From the NCBI RefSeq assembly GCF_001418345.1, contig NZ_LIPW01000007.1, positions 1-64,000 of the forward strand: 64,000 nt of DNA, given 5' to 3'. Shown here piece by piece: positions 1 through 8,574 of this stretch (positions are counted from its first letter, which is position 1; each line of letters opens with the position of its first letter). Both the position numbers and the translations under genes were made by a program. The stretch is from Pseudidiomarina woesei. GTDB lineage: Bacteria; Pseudomonadota; Gammaproteobacteria; Enterobacterales; Alteromonadaceae. The notes below the pieces were generated by a model. The model worked only from the letters and a program-made list of their open reading frames with translations. It made no database searches and was not told the DNA's origin.

Positions 1-293
1 CTGCTATTCGCTGCGACAATGGTCCAGAATATTTGTCAAGCGAGCTGATTAACTGGGCTGAAAAGCATCAAATTACGATGCTCTACATTCAACCAGGTAA
101 ACCGACTCAGAATGCTTATGTTGAGCGATTTAATCGAACAGTACGGCATGAATGGCTCGATTTACACCTGTTTGAAAGCGTCGAACATGCACAAGAACTT
201 GCCACTCAGTGGCTTTGGCTTTATAACAACGAACGCCCTAACACGGCCATCGGAGGCATTCCGCCCAAACAATTAACGCAAGCGGTTCATTAA
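1..293 (+). CDS. IS3-family transposase OrfB, C-terminal part (5' end outside window)
   Basis: DDE transposase that cuts and joins the ends of an IS3-family element. Only the last ~97 codons are present; the frame is open from base 3 and ends at TAA 291-293. Visible family hallmarks are IRCDNGPEY near the start (second catalytic Asp of the integrase core), then QPGKPTQNAYVERFNRTVR with the catalytic Glu, and the closing WLWLYNNERPN motif. The upstream OrfA and the first catalytic Asp lie outside the window. The protein sits just inside the right end of the element. The family call is secure; the IS subgroup cannot be assigned from this fragment. Confidence 0.93.
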   Translation, partial: AIRCDNGPEYLSSELINWAEKHQITMLYIQPGKPTQNAYVERFNRTVRHEWLDLHLFESVEHAQELATQWLWLYNNERPNTAIGGIPPKQLTQAVH

Positions 294-331
294 TTCTACG
301 AATAACTGCTGCTTAAAATGGGGGGATTACA
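1..331 (+). mobile_element. Right end of an IS3-family insertion sequence
   Basis: The transposase stop at 293 is followed by ~38 bp ending in a G-rich stretch and GATTACA. This fits the 5'-TG...CA-3' termini of IS3-family elements, so the boundary is placed at 331. Bases right after it fall in an open frame that continues into the next gene, as expected if the element landed inside it. The left inverted repeat and the target duplication are outside the window, so the exact boundary is inferred. Confidence 0.75.
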
Positions 332-1191
332 ATGGCATTGCCCCGATAGGTGATGCTGATGAAACTTTTGAGGTTGAGTATTTTCACAAAAATGATTTAG
401 AGGTCAAGTCATGGGAATTCTCAAAAATCTACCCGCAAGTTAAGCGGAATGAATGGTACGTAAATCCTTCAAAAAACCGCTCCGCCGAGATTTACCTCTC
501 GAGGGGGCAATTAGCAAACCTCGTGATGACCGAGTCAGTTGAATTGAACGAACTGGTTCTAAATGACGATGACCGACAGTTTGAACACCTTCTCAGCGTT
601 GAATTGAGTGCTCCGCTTGTTATTCAGTGGAAGCATTTAACGTTCGGCTCTAAAACTCAGATTCTCAGCTTAGTGTTGCCATTTTTACGCCAGCTCTATC
701 AGTTTGTAATCCGAGACCGTGTCTTCCACATGAGACGTAATCAAGTTCCGAAAGGAAAGATTAAATCGATCATCCCGACTAAATATAACCTGTCTCAAAG
801 ACTTGCTGGAATCGAGGATCTGCTCATTGGTCAATATAACGCAATACAAAAAATCAAAATTTGTGCCCTCTACTACTCAATGCTTCCGGAAGATTCCGGT
901 CCTGACTTATTTCTGCTAGATGTGATATCGCATTCAGTAAAACTTAACCGGTTGGTTACCAACCAAGAGTTACTAGACTTGGCTAAACAGTCCATTGAAG
1001 AAAAACGTAACGTCCGATTGCTAAACTATAGCCATGAGCAATACAAAGCCTCAGGAAAACAAGAATTAGCGTCGAGAAAAATTAAATGGAATCAAGATGA
1101 AACTATTCAGGAGTTAGCCAAGCGATACCGAGAAGGGAACATTTACAGATTGATAACGAACTGTTTCGAAACTCACCAAACAATCAAATAA
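332..1191 (+). pseudogene. 3' remnant of an unknown gene interrupted by the IS
   Basis: An open frame runs without a stop from the IS edge (first full codon at 334) to TAA at 1191, about 285 residues. It begins GIAPIGDADETFEVEY. The GTG/ATG codons at 523-528 lie mid-frame without a convincing ribosome-binding site, so this looks like the C-terminal part of a longer protein whose 5' part is separated by the element. I do not recognise the family. The tail is basic and helical. It lies just upstream of the AlpA-like and Rep genes and may belong to the same element. Whether the truncated product is still made is unknown. Confidence 0.6.
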
Positions 1192-1335
1192 TTGCTCATC
1201 AGTACAATCGGACAAGAAAAAAACATTACATCTGGTCACATCTTGACCGAGGGTAATTCTCAAAAGCTCTTCGTGATTATTTAGACTTTAAAGGTAATTT
1301 TTAAACCTGTTAACTAAATAAAACGGAGGGCTTTC
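1192..1335. other. Short intergenic stretch before the AlpA-like gene
   Basis: AT-rich spacer. The only clear signal is a strong GGAGGG ribosome-binding site at 1325-1330, directly ahead of the small regulator gene. No RNA gene or terminator was recognised. Confidence 0.5.
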
Positions 1336-1515
1336 ATGCCAAAAATCCTGAAACAATCAGATCTCGCAAAACTATTATCCGTTAGCGAATCGACTCTATT
1401 TCGCATGCGAAAAGAGCCAACTTTCCCCAAGCCAAAACAGATCCACAAACGCTGCGTTGGTTGGTTAGTCGATGACATAAACAAGTGGCTACAAGAATTA
1501 CCAACAGCTTGTTGA
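1336..1515 (+). CDS. AlpA-like small excisionase/regulator, 59 aa
   Basis: Small winged-helix/MerR-like DNA-binding protein of the AlpA type, which in prophages and integrative elements controls excision or replication genes. Translation starts at ATG 1336, five bases after GGAGGG, and ends at TGA 1513-1515. The sequence shows the typical layout: an N-terminal helix-turn-helix (LKQSDLAKLLSVSESTLFR), a middle stretch FPKPKQIHKRCVGW that resembles the family's FPxPxxLGxRxxxW, and a C-terminal VDDINKWLQEL. It precedes the Rep gene by ~200 bp, a common arrangement in small integrated elements. The family is recognised with good confidence; the target is unknown. Confidence 0.85.
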   Translation: MPKILKQSDLAKLLSVSESTLFRMRKEPTFPKPKQIHKRCVGWLVDDINKWLQELPTAC

Positions 1516-1583
1516 ACAAATTTCGACGCATTCAAAAATTTATCTTTTTTGGTATCTCAGCACTGACATACAAATTCAGCTAC

Positions 1584-1602
1584 AGCCCACGCGCCGTGGG
1601 CT
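1584..1602. repeat. 8-bp-stem hairpin between alpA-like and rep
   Basis: AGCCCACG at 1584-1591 pairs perfectly with CGTGGGCT at 1595-1602 across a 3-base loop. No T-run follows on either strand, so a simple terminator is unlikely. It may be a protein-binding or replication structure of the Rep module. Confidence 0.6.
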
Positions 1603-1678
1603 CTCATTCAAAGCTGATTTAGCTCTAAATTCGGTCTTAACCAGTAGTTGTTTAGTATGTAGTGTTAGTAGTAAGGAA

Positions 1679-1698
1679 AAGTAGGCAAAAACCTACTT
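1679..1698. promoter_or_regulatory. Inverted repeat just ahead of rep
   Basis: AAGTAGG (1679-1685) and CCTACTT (1692-1698) form a perfect 7-bp inverted repeat around CAAAAA, ending 13 bp before the rep ATG at 1712. Rep itself has no obvious Shine-Dalgarno. The position suggests an operator or a translation-control hairpin; this is inference. Confidence 0.5.
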
Positions 1699-1711
1699 CA
1701 GTGTAAATCAA

Positions 1712-2878
1712 ATGACTGTCTTAAAAATACTAGCGGATTACAAAATCAAAGCCGCAAAAAGAAGAGAGCAGGAAACAGCTTTTTGGCGAGACCTAACCGG
1801 TGAAGAAGACATCACTATTGACGGTGATATCTCGCAAAAGCTGAATTCCATTCGCGAGGATGCCGAGCAAAACGCTTACAACTTGGTTCTTGAGTTTTTA
1901 GATGATCCCAAGAGGGTTAAGCGAAAGCTACTTGTTGCTAACACGGCTACTCTCGCTCGGATTTTTCTCGAACTTAACTGTGAGTATCCAGATACTTTTG
2001 TAAATCCAGTTCGTGGCCGAAAGCCCTCAGCCGGCTTTGATTATTTGCATTATTTACGTGGAAGTTTACTTCGAGTGTTAACCACTAATCTTGAGCTCGT
2101 AAAAGCAAAATATCAAAGTCGTAGAAGCTCCTATGCGGCTCCTGACGGCTACAACTACAACCCGGTGTACCGGTCACTTTATTTGCAGCTAAAAGGGCTA
2201 TCTAGAGGCCTTGGAGAGGTTTTGGTGGCCCCAACAGTAACGTTCCCACGGAAGGTGTGGGGTGATAGCTTTACTAAGAGAGTTCGAACAAGAATAAAGA
2301 ACTCTCTGAGACGTGTTTTAGCTGAGCTGTTGGGCGAAACGAAAAAGTATGCTGTGTTCTCGTTTGAGTGCTCTGCTGATGGCACATATCACTTGCACGG
2401 GCTTATTCTCCTGCCGGTGAACAAGGTTGAAGGGCTGAAAGTAAAGTTAAGACAAATCGCCGGCTCAGCTAGCAATTCAGTTCTTGTTAAAGATTACCCA
2501 TCAAGAGAGAGACTGATGAGTCAGTATGAATGTAGAGTAAACAATGCTGAATGGGGTAAATCAACGGTTAAGTATCGCACAGAAGTCACATGCGGCTTTG
2601 CTGACTATATCAGTAAAGATCTCGGCAAACGCCTGGGGGCCGGAGACATCGTCTCATCGATAGTTACCATCAACCCCGGCCGAAGCTCAGATGTTGATTA
2701 TGCAGCGTTTAACAAAGCTCGACATGAGATACTTTCGATTTGCGCAAAGCACATCAACAGCGTGCTAATGATACTTGAGCCGGAAGAACTCGTAAGCCAC
2801 CTTATAGAGGAAGATCCGCTATATCAGCAGCTCATAGTGATGATGACCAACCCTCGAGTGCTGTCAAAAGTAGCCTAA
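1712..2878 (+). CDS. HUH-type replication initiator (Rep) protein, 388 aa
   Basis: Probable rolling-circle or ssDNA replication initiator, a site-specific nickase that attaches covalently to the 5' end through tyrosine. The sequence shows an HUH metal-binding motif H227-L-H229 inside GTYHLHGLILLP, and about 70 residues later the motif-3-like DYISKDLGK with Y299 as candidate nucleophile and K302 alongside. A long N-terminal region (residues 1-190) is helical and basic and has no recognised domain. Neighbours are an AlpA-like regulator upstream and a hairpin plus AbrB-like gene downstream, which fits a small integrated ssDNA phage, satellite or plasmid-like element. It could alternatively be a relaxase-like enzyme. 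The nuclease class is well supported; the element type is not. Confidence 0.75.
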   Translation: MTVLKILADYKIKAAKRREQETAFWRDLTGEEDITIDGDISQKLNSIREDAEQNAYNLVLEFLDDPKRVKRKLLVANTATLARIFLELNCEYPDTFVNPVRGRKPSAGFDYLHYLRGSLLRVLTTNLELVKAKYQSRRSSYAAPDGYNYNPVYRSLYLQLKGLSRGLGEVLVAPTVTFPRKVWGDSFTKRVRTRIKNSLRRVLAELLGETKKYAVFSFECSADGTYHLHGLILLPVNKVEGLKVKLRQIAGSASNSVLVKDYPSRERLMSQYECRVNNAEWGKSTVKYRTEVTCGFADYISKDLGKRLGAGDIVSSIVTINPGRSSDVDYAAFNKARHEILSICAKHINSVLMILEPEELVSHLIEEDPLYQQLIVMMTNPRVLSKVA

Positions 2879-2902
2879 TCGCAAAGTCCTAGGAAACCTT
2901 GG

Positions 2903-2921
2903 GGCACCGCATCCCGGTGCC
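2903..2921. repeat. Stable hairpin 25 bp after rep
   Basis: GGCACCG (2903-2909) pairs with CGGTGCC (2915-2921) around CATCC. It is followed by TCACAAAAAA rather than a T-run on the + strand, so it is a poor intrinsic terminator. Its place right after a HUH Rep gene makes it a candidate replication-origin structure. Confidence 0.5.
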
Positions 2922-3025
2922 TCACAAAAAATGTCCTCATCAACCTTCAAATCTTATACCCTTTCAACGATTGACTTACCGACCGTACCATCTAATATAA
3001 ACTTCACCGGTCACAAGGAGTTGAT

Positions 3026-3175
3026 ATGGAACATTCTTTCACAAGTACGATTCTTGAATATGATGATGAAAACGTATTCATTCCATTGGACGAGGACTTC
3101 CTCGCATCAATGGGTTTGTCGGTTGGGGATTCGATTGAGGTTACCTTGGTACCCACAAAGCCTTCAAGTGACTAG
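3026..3175 (+). CDS. AbrB/MazE-like small DNA-binding protein, 49 aa
   Basis: Short acidic protein with the SpoVT-AbrB swapped-hairpin pattern: FIPLDEDFLASMGLSVGD followed by SIEVTLV, matching the usual IP.ef...lgl..GD.v.v core. It starts at ATG 3026, five bases after AAGGAG (3015-3020), and stops at TAG 3173-3175. Such proteins act as antitoxins or small regulators. No partner toxin lies directly beside it, so it may regulate the rep module or be an orphan antitoxin. The fold call is moderately secure; the role is inferred. Confidence 0.65.
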   Translation: MEHSFTSTILEYDDENVFIPLDEDFLASMGLSVGDSIEVTLVPTKPSSD

Positions 3176-3686
3176 AATGCACCTGTAGTCTTAGTGACTA
3201 CTTAAATAGTTTGTAAACTTTGTGGAACTGAAGCTCTTATCCGCCTGAAGCGCCCTGTAATACTGCTGGCGCTATTTAAATAAAGAAACTAGCGTTGTTA
3301 CCAAAAACTAGAAACGCTTCAATACAGAGTATTGTAGGGGCTCGTAGCCGCATTTTGCTGACGAGAAACTGAATTCAATTGTTAAAGTCTCAGTTAACAG
3401 ATTTTATTTAGCCCATTTGGACATTGATTTTTAAGGTAGCCATGTGTGCAAACACGGGGGGTAATTCTTATACAGTAAATCATACCCCTCCCTTCTGCAC
3501 CCCTTTAAAACGGCTATATAAGTACAATTATTAAACTAAATTCTTGTGTGCGAAATGTGGGCGAAATGTGTGCAAAGGCTAGATATTGAAAACGTATTAC
3601 GTGGAAAATAATCAATAGTGTGTTTAACGCACAAAAATTGTATCTTAGGCTACATCACAGACATTCAAGCAGCACAAGGAGCTATC
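3176..3686. other. Long AT-rich non-coding stretch with repeats
   Basis: About 510 bp without a convincing gene between the AbrB-like gene and the restriction operon. It contains one TGTGTGCAAA copy at 3443-3452 and a tandem block of three related 11-bp units at 3545-3577 (separate entry). It may be a junction between two mobile modules and must contain the promoter of the downstream operon. No tRNA or known RNA was recognised. Confidence 0.5.
3545..3577. repeat. Three tandem 11-bp units (TGTGTGCGAAA type)
   Basis: Units are TGTGTGCGAAA (3545-3555), TGTGGGCGAAA (3556-3566) and TGTGTGCAAAG (3567-3577). A further TGTGTGCAAA lies at 3443-3452. Helical phasing (11 bp) suggests one protein binding along a single face, for example integrase arm sites or replication iterons. 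Confidence 0.7.
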
Positions 3687-4325
3687 GTGATCTCTGAAAG
3701 TCTTGAGCTTTATTCCCAAGCATCGTGGACCGAAATTGGAATTTTTTGGACTAGCGTCATACTGGCGCTAGTTACGGTCACAGCAACACTGTTTAATTAT
3801 TTACTTCTAAGAACCCAAAAAGACCCCGAAGTAATCGTGTATGCGACGCCAGATGACAGGCGTCCGTCAATAATTAACTTGGTTATTGAAAATATAGGTC
3901 CCGGCTTGGCGAAGAGGGTGAAATTCACTTTACCGGATTACTTTCCAGAACGCGCATTCGGATTTGAAGATGCGCCAAAACCGAATAATATGAGCCACGG
4001 CCCTCTGGTCTCGGGAATTCCATCGCTAGGCCCCAACGCAAAACGTATAATCACATGGGGGCAATACGGTGGGCTATTTCAAGCTTTGGCCGATGAGCCT
4101 GTGTTGATTAAATGCAAGTATTCGCGTGACAGGATAGGTTTTCCCGGCAGTAAAAAATTAACAAATGAATGTTTGGTAGATATCAAGTCATTTGATGGCA
4201 CAGACGAGTCTGATAATAACTGGGACAAAAAAGCAGCCAACGAACTGGAGCAGATCGCTAAAGCACTCAGTGGTTTGGCAATGGGCCGACAAACGTTGAA
4301 AGTTTCTGTTAAGGAAGATAGTTAA
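3687..4325 (+). CDS. Single-pass membrane protein leading the type III R-M operon, 212 aa
   Basis: Function unknown. The start is taken as GTG 3687 because AAGGAG at 3676-3681 sits five bases ahead; an earlier in-frame start at 3618 has no such site. The protein has a short N-terminus, one hydrophobic segment (about residues 13-37, FWTSVILALVTVTATLFNYLLL), then a soluble domain rich in beta strands containing INLVIENIGPGLAKRVKF, typical of an Ig-like or sandwich fold. The C-terminal ~40 residues are helical and charged. The stop is only 2 bp before the mod ATG, so the two are almost certainly translationally coupled. This makes it a likely accessory part of the restriction or defence operon. 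No catalytic motif is visible. Confidence 0.7.
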   Translation: MISESLELYSQASWTEIGIFWTSVILALVTVTATLFNYLLLRTQKDPEVIVYATPDDRRPSIINLVIENIGPGLAKRVKFTLPDYFPERAFGFEDAPKPNNMSHGPLVSGIPSLGPNAKRIITWGQYGGLFQALADEPVLIKCKYSRDRIGFPGSKKLTNECLVDIKSFDGTDESDNNWDKKAANELEQIAKALSGLAMGRQTLKVSVKEDS

Positions 4326-4327
4326 AA

Positions 4328-5893
4328 ATGCCGATTTTGAAGTGGTTAACAAGAGATGAGGATATTCGTGCTACCGAGCGCGTGCCTTACCGTCTGATTG
4401 AAGAAGTTCCGGAGTTGAGTTATCGCGCCGATGACGGAGACAATATGCTCATTCAAGGAGATAACCTCGACGCACTGAAGGCACTGCTCCCTTATTACGC
4501 TGGGCAAGTGAAATGTATATATATCGATCCTCCTTACAATACTAAGTCAGCGTTTGAACATTATGATGACAATTTAGAGCACTCTAGGTGGCTGGCTATG
4601 ATGTGGCCCCGATTACAGTTATTAAGAGAGTTGCTGTCGGAGAGCGGCTCAATTTGGGTAAGCATCGATGATAGAGAAGGCCACTACCTCAAAGTGATTA
4701 TGGATGAAATATTTGGCCGTAATTCGTTTGTTACAAGTTTCGTGTGGCAAAAAGTTGATAGTCCTAATGATAATAAGGTCCCCATCACGCCAAACCATGA
4801 GTACGTCTTGTGTTACTGTAAAAATCGAGACCAGGCCTTATTCAAACAAAAGCCCGACAACTCAATTCTAGGTGCCTATAGTCAAACAGATGAAGCCAGC
4901 GGAAGACCTTGCAGAGATAGATTAATCAAAAAAAACGGCAAGGCCAGTTTACGGTCTGATCGGCCATCAATGTGGTTTCCGATTACAGCACCTGATGGAA
5001 CCGATGTATATCCGATTCATGATGATGGTAAGGAAGCTCGTTGGGCATTTAGCAGGGCTGGCATTGAAAAATTACGTGAAGAAAACAGATTAATTTGGAA
5101 GAAACGCTCAAAATCCGGAAAGTCTGTTTGGGTACCTTATAGTAGGGAGTTCGCGCCAGATACTCCAACTCGACCGAATGAAACTATTTTACTCGATGTA
5201 AAGACGTCGAGGCAGGCTAAATCGCACCAGAGAAATCTACTTCCAGAACTCCCACCTTTCGACACAGTAAAGCCAGAGCAATTGATAGAGCGAATTCTTA
5301 CTATGACAACTGATCCTCACGATTTCGTTTTGGATTCGTTTCTTGGCTCAGGGACAACAGCTGCTGTCGCTCACAAGATGAAGCGGCGATATATCGGCAT
5401 AGAGATGGGGGAGCATGCTGAAACTCACTGTGTACCGCGACTAAAAAGGGTCATTGAGGGCGAGCAAGGAGGTATATCTGAGACCCAAAACTGGAAAGGC
5501 GGCGGTGGTTTCCGCTTTTACCGCTTAGGCCCGCCAGTATTTACAGACAAAGGGCAAATACAACCAGATATACGCTTCCCTGTGTTAGCGGCACACATCT
5601 GGTTTGCTGAAACAGGTCAACCATGGCACCAACCTGAGAAATTAGAACCGTATCTTGGTGAATTTGATGGCCGTGGATATGCACTGCTATACAACGGCAT
5701 ATTGGGCGATAAATCGATCTCAGGTGGCAACGTCCTAACCCGCAAAACGCTGTCGATGATTCGAGCGGCTCAGGGTAGCTTCCAAGGTCCGGTCGTTGTT
5801 TATGGCGAACGAACCGCACTCTCAGAGACGACTTTAAAAGCGGAAAAAATTGAATTCAAACAAACTCCATACGATGTCAAGGCGCGAAAATGA
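4328..5893 (+). CDS. mod: Type III restriction-modification DNA methyltransferase (Mod), 521 aa
   Basis: Adenine-N6 DNA methyltransferase and specificity subunit of a type III system, which protects host sites and guides Res. It has the beta-class motif order: catalytic DPPYNT at residues 67-72 comes first, and the SAM-binding DSFLGSGTTAAV at about 335-346 comes later, with the variable target-recognition region between. The N-terminal GDNLDALKALLP stretch is typical of Mod/YhdJ-like enzymes. It starts 2 bp after the membrane-protein stop and overlaps res by 4 bp (ATGA). At 521 aa it is on the short side for Mod proteins, but all core motifs are present. The recognition site cannot be read from sequence. 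Confidence 0.95.
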   Translation: MPILKWLTRDEDIRATERVPYRLIEEVPELSYRADDGDNMLIQGDNLDALKALLPYYAGQVKCIYIDPPYNTKSAFEHYDDNLEHSRWLAMMWPRLQLLRELLSESGSIWVSIDDREGHYLKVIMDEIFGRNSFVTSFVWQKVDSPNDNKVPITPNHEYVLCYCKNRDQALFKQKPDNSILGAYSQTDEASGRPCRDRLIKKNGKASLRSDRPSMWFPITAPDGTDVYPIHDDGKEARWAFSRAGIEKLREENRLIWKKRSKSGKSVWVPYSREFAPDTPTRPNETILLDVKTSRQAKSHQRNLLPELPPFDTVKPEQLIERILTMTTDPHDFVLDSFLGSGTTAAVAHKMKRRYIGIEMGEHAETHCVPRLKRVIEGEQGGISETQNWKGGGGFRFYRLGPPVFTDKGQIQPDIRFPVLAAHIWFAETGQPWHQPEKLEPYLGEFDGRGYALLYNGILGDKSISGGNVLTRKTLSMIRAAQGSFQGPVVVYGERTALSETTLKAEKIEFKQTPYDVKARK

Positions 5894-8547
5894 AGCTAAA
5901 ACAATATCAAAATGCCTCCTTAACGACGTTACGACGGTACCTTGAAGAAGCTCGTATCATCGGGCCAGCAGAAGCATATAAATCGCTGACTTCGGAGCCC
6001 GATTTAGCCAAACGATTGAAAGGATTTGCTTCGAAATACAAACCTATTAAAGCACTTCCAGATGTACCCTACGTCTGCCTGCGCTTGCCTACAGGTGGTG
6101 GCAAAACAATATTGGCATCGCACTCTATTACAGTCGCTAAGGAAGCCTGGATTGAGAAAGATTATCCGATGGTGCTTTGGCTGGTGCCGACTAACACTAT
6201 TCGCATGCAAACCGCTGAGGCCTTGAAGAATCCTCGTCATCCTTATCGCCAAGTGCTCGATGAGGCGTTCGAAGGCCGTGTGAGAGTATTTGATATTGGT
6301 GATTTCACACAGATCACACCGCAAGATTTGCGCTCAAACCTTTGTGTTGTAGTTGGTACGATTCAAACTCTCCGCGTTACGAATACCGACGGACGCAAGG
6401 TTTACGCCCACAATGAAAATCTGGAGTCTCATTTTTCAGCAGTACCGGCAAATACGCCGGGCTTACAGCCTATTGATGATTCGCAAAACAGCGGTGTGCG
6501 CTATAGCTTTGCCAACCTAATGCACATGCACCAACCGCTAGTCATTATGGATGAGGCTCACAAAGCCGGGTCAGATTTAAGTCAAGAAGTCTATGAGCGC
6601 ATAAACCCATCTGCATGTATCGAATTTACCGCAACGCCTAAGGGTTTTAACAACATCCTTCATACGGTATCGGCTCAAGAACTGAAAGACGAAGAAATGA
6701 TCAAGATGCCGGTCGTATTAGATGAGGCAGAAACTTGGCAAGGTGCGGTTAATTCGGCCATCCTAAAGCGCGCAGAGTTACAAGAGCACGCAGATAGAGA
6801 TCGTGATGGCTATATTCGCCCAATTGTACTTTTTCAGGCCCAAAAAAAGAATGAAGAAGTTACCGTTGAGGTTCTTAAGCAGCACTTGATCGATAACGAG
6901 AATATTGACGAGAATAAAATTGCTGTTGCCACTGGCTCACAGCGTGAGCTAGACGGAATTGATTTATTCGATCCTGATTGTCCGATTGAATATGTGATTA
7001 CAATCGAAGCCCTGAAAGAGGGATGGGACTGTTCCTTCGCCTACGTTTTCTGTTCTCTTGCCAACATACGCAGCTCAACAGATGCTGAGCAGCTGCTGGG
7101 ACGAGTGCTACGCATGCCCTACGCGACTAAACGCAAAGAAGCAGCGCTCAATAAGTCTTACGCAAAACTCGTGTCAAAGCACTTCTCCGAAGCTGCCATG
7201 ACGCTGAAAGACAAACTCGTTGATATGGGCTTTGAAGAAAGCGAAGCGGAAGACAATATTGAAGCTGAACAACCAGGGTTTGATGACGGTTTATTTGGCA
7301 AGCCTGAGCGACGTCGCCCAACGATGACCGTTGAAGTAAAGGCGACGCCTGAAGAGCAACGAGAACTCCAAAAGGTTGCGCCCGGCAAAATTAAAGTTTC
7401 CTCGGGCGAAGACGGAAATGCAAAAATTGAGTTCTACGGCGTACCTAAACCAAGAGAAGAGCAGGCTTTAATTGAAACAGCTCCCAAGTACATGCATGAA
7501 ATACTGCAAACTAAACTCAAGGAATTTAAAGAGCAAAACCCGGGGGAGTTAGCCCCCGCTCACCTTGGTGAGGAATTTATTGTTCCTCGCTTGATGGCGA
7601 ATGTTCAAGGTGAACTGGTATTTGGCGATACAGATATTCTTATGGAGTATCATGACTGGTCACTTGCTGACTACCCTGCCCGCCTGAAGCCAGACGAATT
7701 TGATATTGTGGAAACCACCAATGCATTTGAAATTGATTTAGACGGTAACCGACTAACTGTTTCAGTATCCGATGCAACCTCGCAGTTAGCTTTCGATATT
7801 GATGTGGAAGACTGGACCGTCAATAGCCTTGTGCGCTGGCTCGACAGCCGTATTCGCGACCCGTGGATTGGGCAAGCCGAACTATTATCATGGCTTAGTG
7901 ATATTGTTGAGCACTTAACCCAGGAACGCGAGATACCGTTATCACAGCTGATGCGCTGTAAGTTCATTTTGGCTCGCAAGCTCAAGAATAAAATCCAAGA
8001 CTTTCGTCAACTTGAGCGCGACAGAGTTTATCAGACAAACCTTTTCGGACTAGCGGCTCGTGTCGAAGTATCGTTCGATGATGGTTACCGCTTCTTTGAC
8101 GATATGTACTACGACGTTCCTAAGTATCGCGGCGGCCAGTTCAAATACAAAAAACACTTCATGGGACCAGATGAGGTTCCCAGTTTCGATAGCAAGGATG
8201 GAGGTGAAGAGCACAAATGCGCTCTAGCGCTTGATGCTTTGCCGGGCCTTAAGTACTGGACTCGCAATGTGGCACGCCACCGAAATTCATTTTCACTACC
8301 GACATCAACCGATAAGTTTTATCCCGACTTTGTTGCCGTGATGGATGATGGCCGGCTGCTAGTGGTCGAGTATAAGGGAAAAGATAGAGCTGCAGACGAA
8401 AGCCGAGATTCCCGCGAGAAAAAGCTTATTGGCGAACAGTGGGCTAAAGCTTCAAATGGCAAAGCTGTCTTCGTTATGGCTACCATGGAAAAGGGCGACC
8501 CGATGGAAGTTAGAACCCAGATCACACAAGCGCTCAACCGAAATTAA
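5890..8547 (+). CDS. res: Type III restriction enzyme, helicase/endonuclease subunit (Res), 885 aa
   Basis: SF2 ATPase plus nuclease that cleaves DNA lacking Mod methylation. Walker A PTGGGKT lies at about residues 67-73 and the Walker B box DEAH at about 221-224, followed by EFTATPKGF. The helicase C-terminal part has EGWDCSFAYVFCSLA and QLLGRVLRMPYA (motif VI). The C-terminal nuclease shows the PD-(D/E)xK pattern: YPDF at about 811, then VVEYKGK at about 826-832. Length is somewhat below the ~970 aa of phage P1-type Res, but the protein looks intact. The ATGA overlap with mod indicates coupled translation. Confidence 0.95.
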   Translation: MKLKQYQNASLTTLRRYLEEARIIGPAEAYKSLTSEPDLAKRLKGFASKYKPIKALPDVPYVCLRLPTGGGKTILASHSITVAKEAWIEKDYPMVLWLVPTNTIRMQTAEALKNPRHPYRQVLDEAFEGRVRVFDIGDFTQITPQDLRSNLCVVVGTIQTLRVTNTDGRKVYAHNENLESHFSAVPANTPGLQPIDDSQNSGVRYSFANLMHMHQPLVIMDEAHKAGSDLSQEVYERINPSACIEFTATPKGFNNILHTVSAQELKDEEMIKMPVVLDEAETWQGAVNSAILKRAELQEHADRDRDGYIRPIVLFQAQKKNEEVTVEVLKQHLIDNENIDENKIAVATGSQRELDGIDLFDPDCPIEYVITIEALKEGWDCSFAYVFCSLANIRSSTDAEQLLGRVLRMPYATKRKEAALNKSYAKLVSKHFSEAAMTLKDKLVDMGFEESEAEDNIEAEQPGFDDGLFGKPERRRPTMTVEVKATPEEQRELQKVAPGKIKVSSGEDGNAKIEFYGVPKPREEQALIETAPKYMHEILQTKLKEFKEQNPGELAPAHLGEEFIVPRLMANVQGELVFGDTDILMEYHDWSLADYPARLKPDEFDIVETTNAFEIDLDGNRLTVSVSDATSQLAFDIDVEDWTVNSLVRWLDSRIRDPWIGQAELLSWLSDIVEHLTQEREIPLSQLMRCKFILARKLKNKIQDFRQLERDRVYQTNLFGLAARVEVSFDDGYRFFDDMYYDVPKYRGGQFKYKKHFMGPDEVPSFDSKDGGEEHKCALALDALPGLKYWTRNVARHRNSFSLPTSTDKFYPDFVAVMDDGRLLVVEYKGKDRAADESRDSREKKLIGEQWAKASNGKAVFVMATMEKGDPMEVRTQITQALNRN

Positions 8548-8574
8548 GAGGCGCAACAGGTAGGAGTTTCGCTT

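Noticed and set aside
1314-1535. Minus-strand frame of 73 codons
   Set aside because: It is antisense to the AlpA-like gene, which has a GGAGGG site and family motifs.
2931-3188. 86-codon open frame after rep
   Set aside because: It is in another frame of the AbrB-like gene at 3026-3175, which has a proper ribosome site and a recognisable fold; the longer frame has a low-complexity, non-protein-like composition.
3420-3600. CRISPR array
   Set aside because: The repeats are 11 bp, directly abutting and without spacers; no cas genes in the window.
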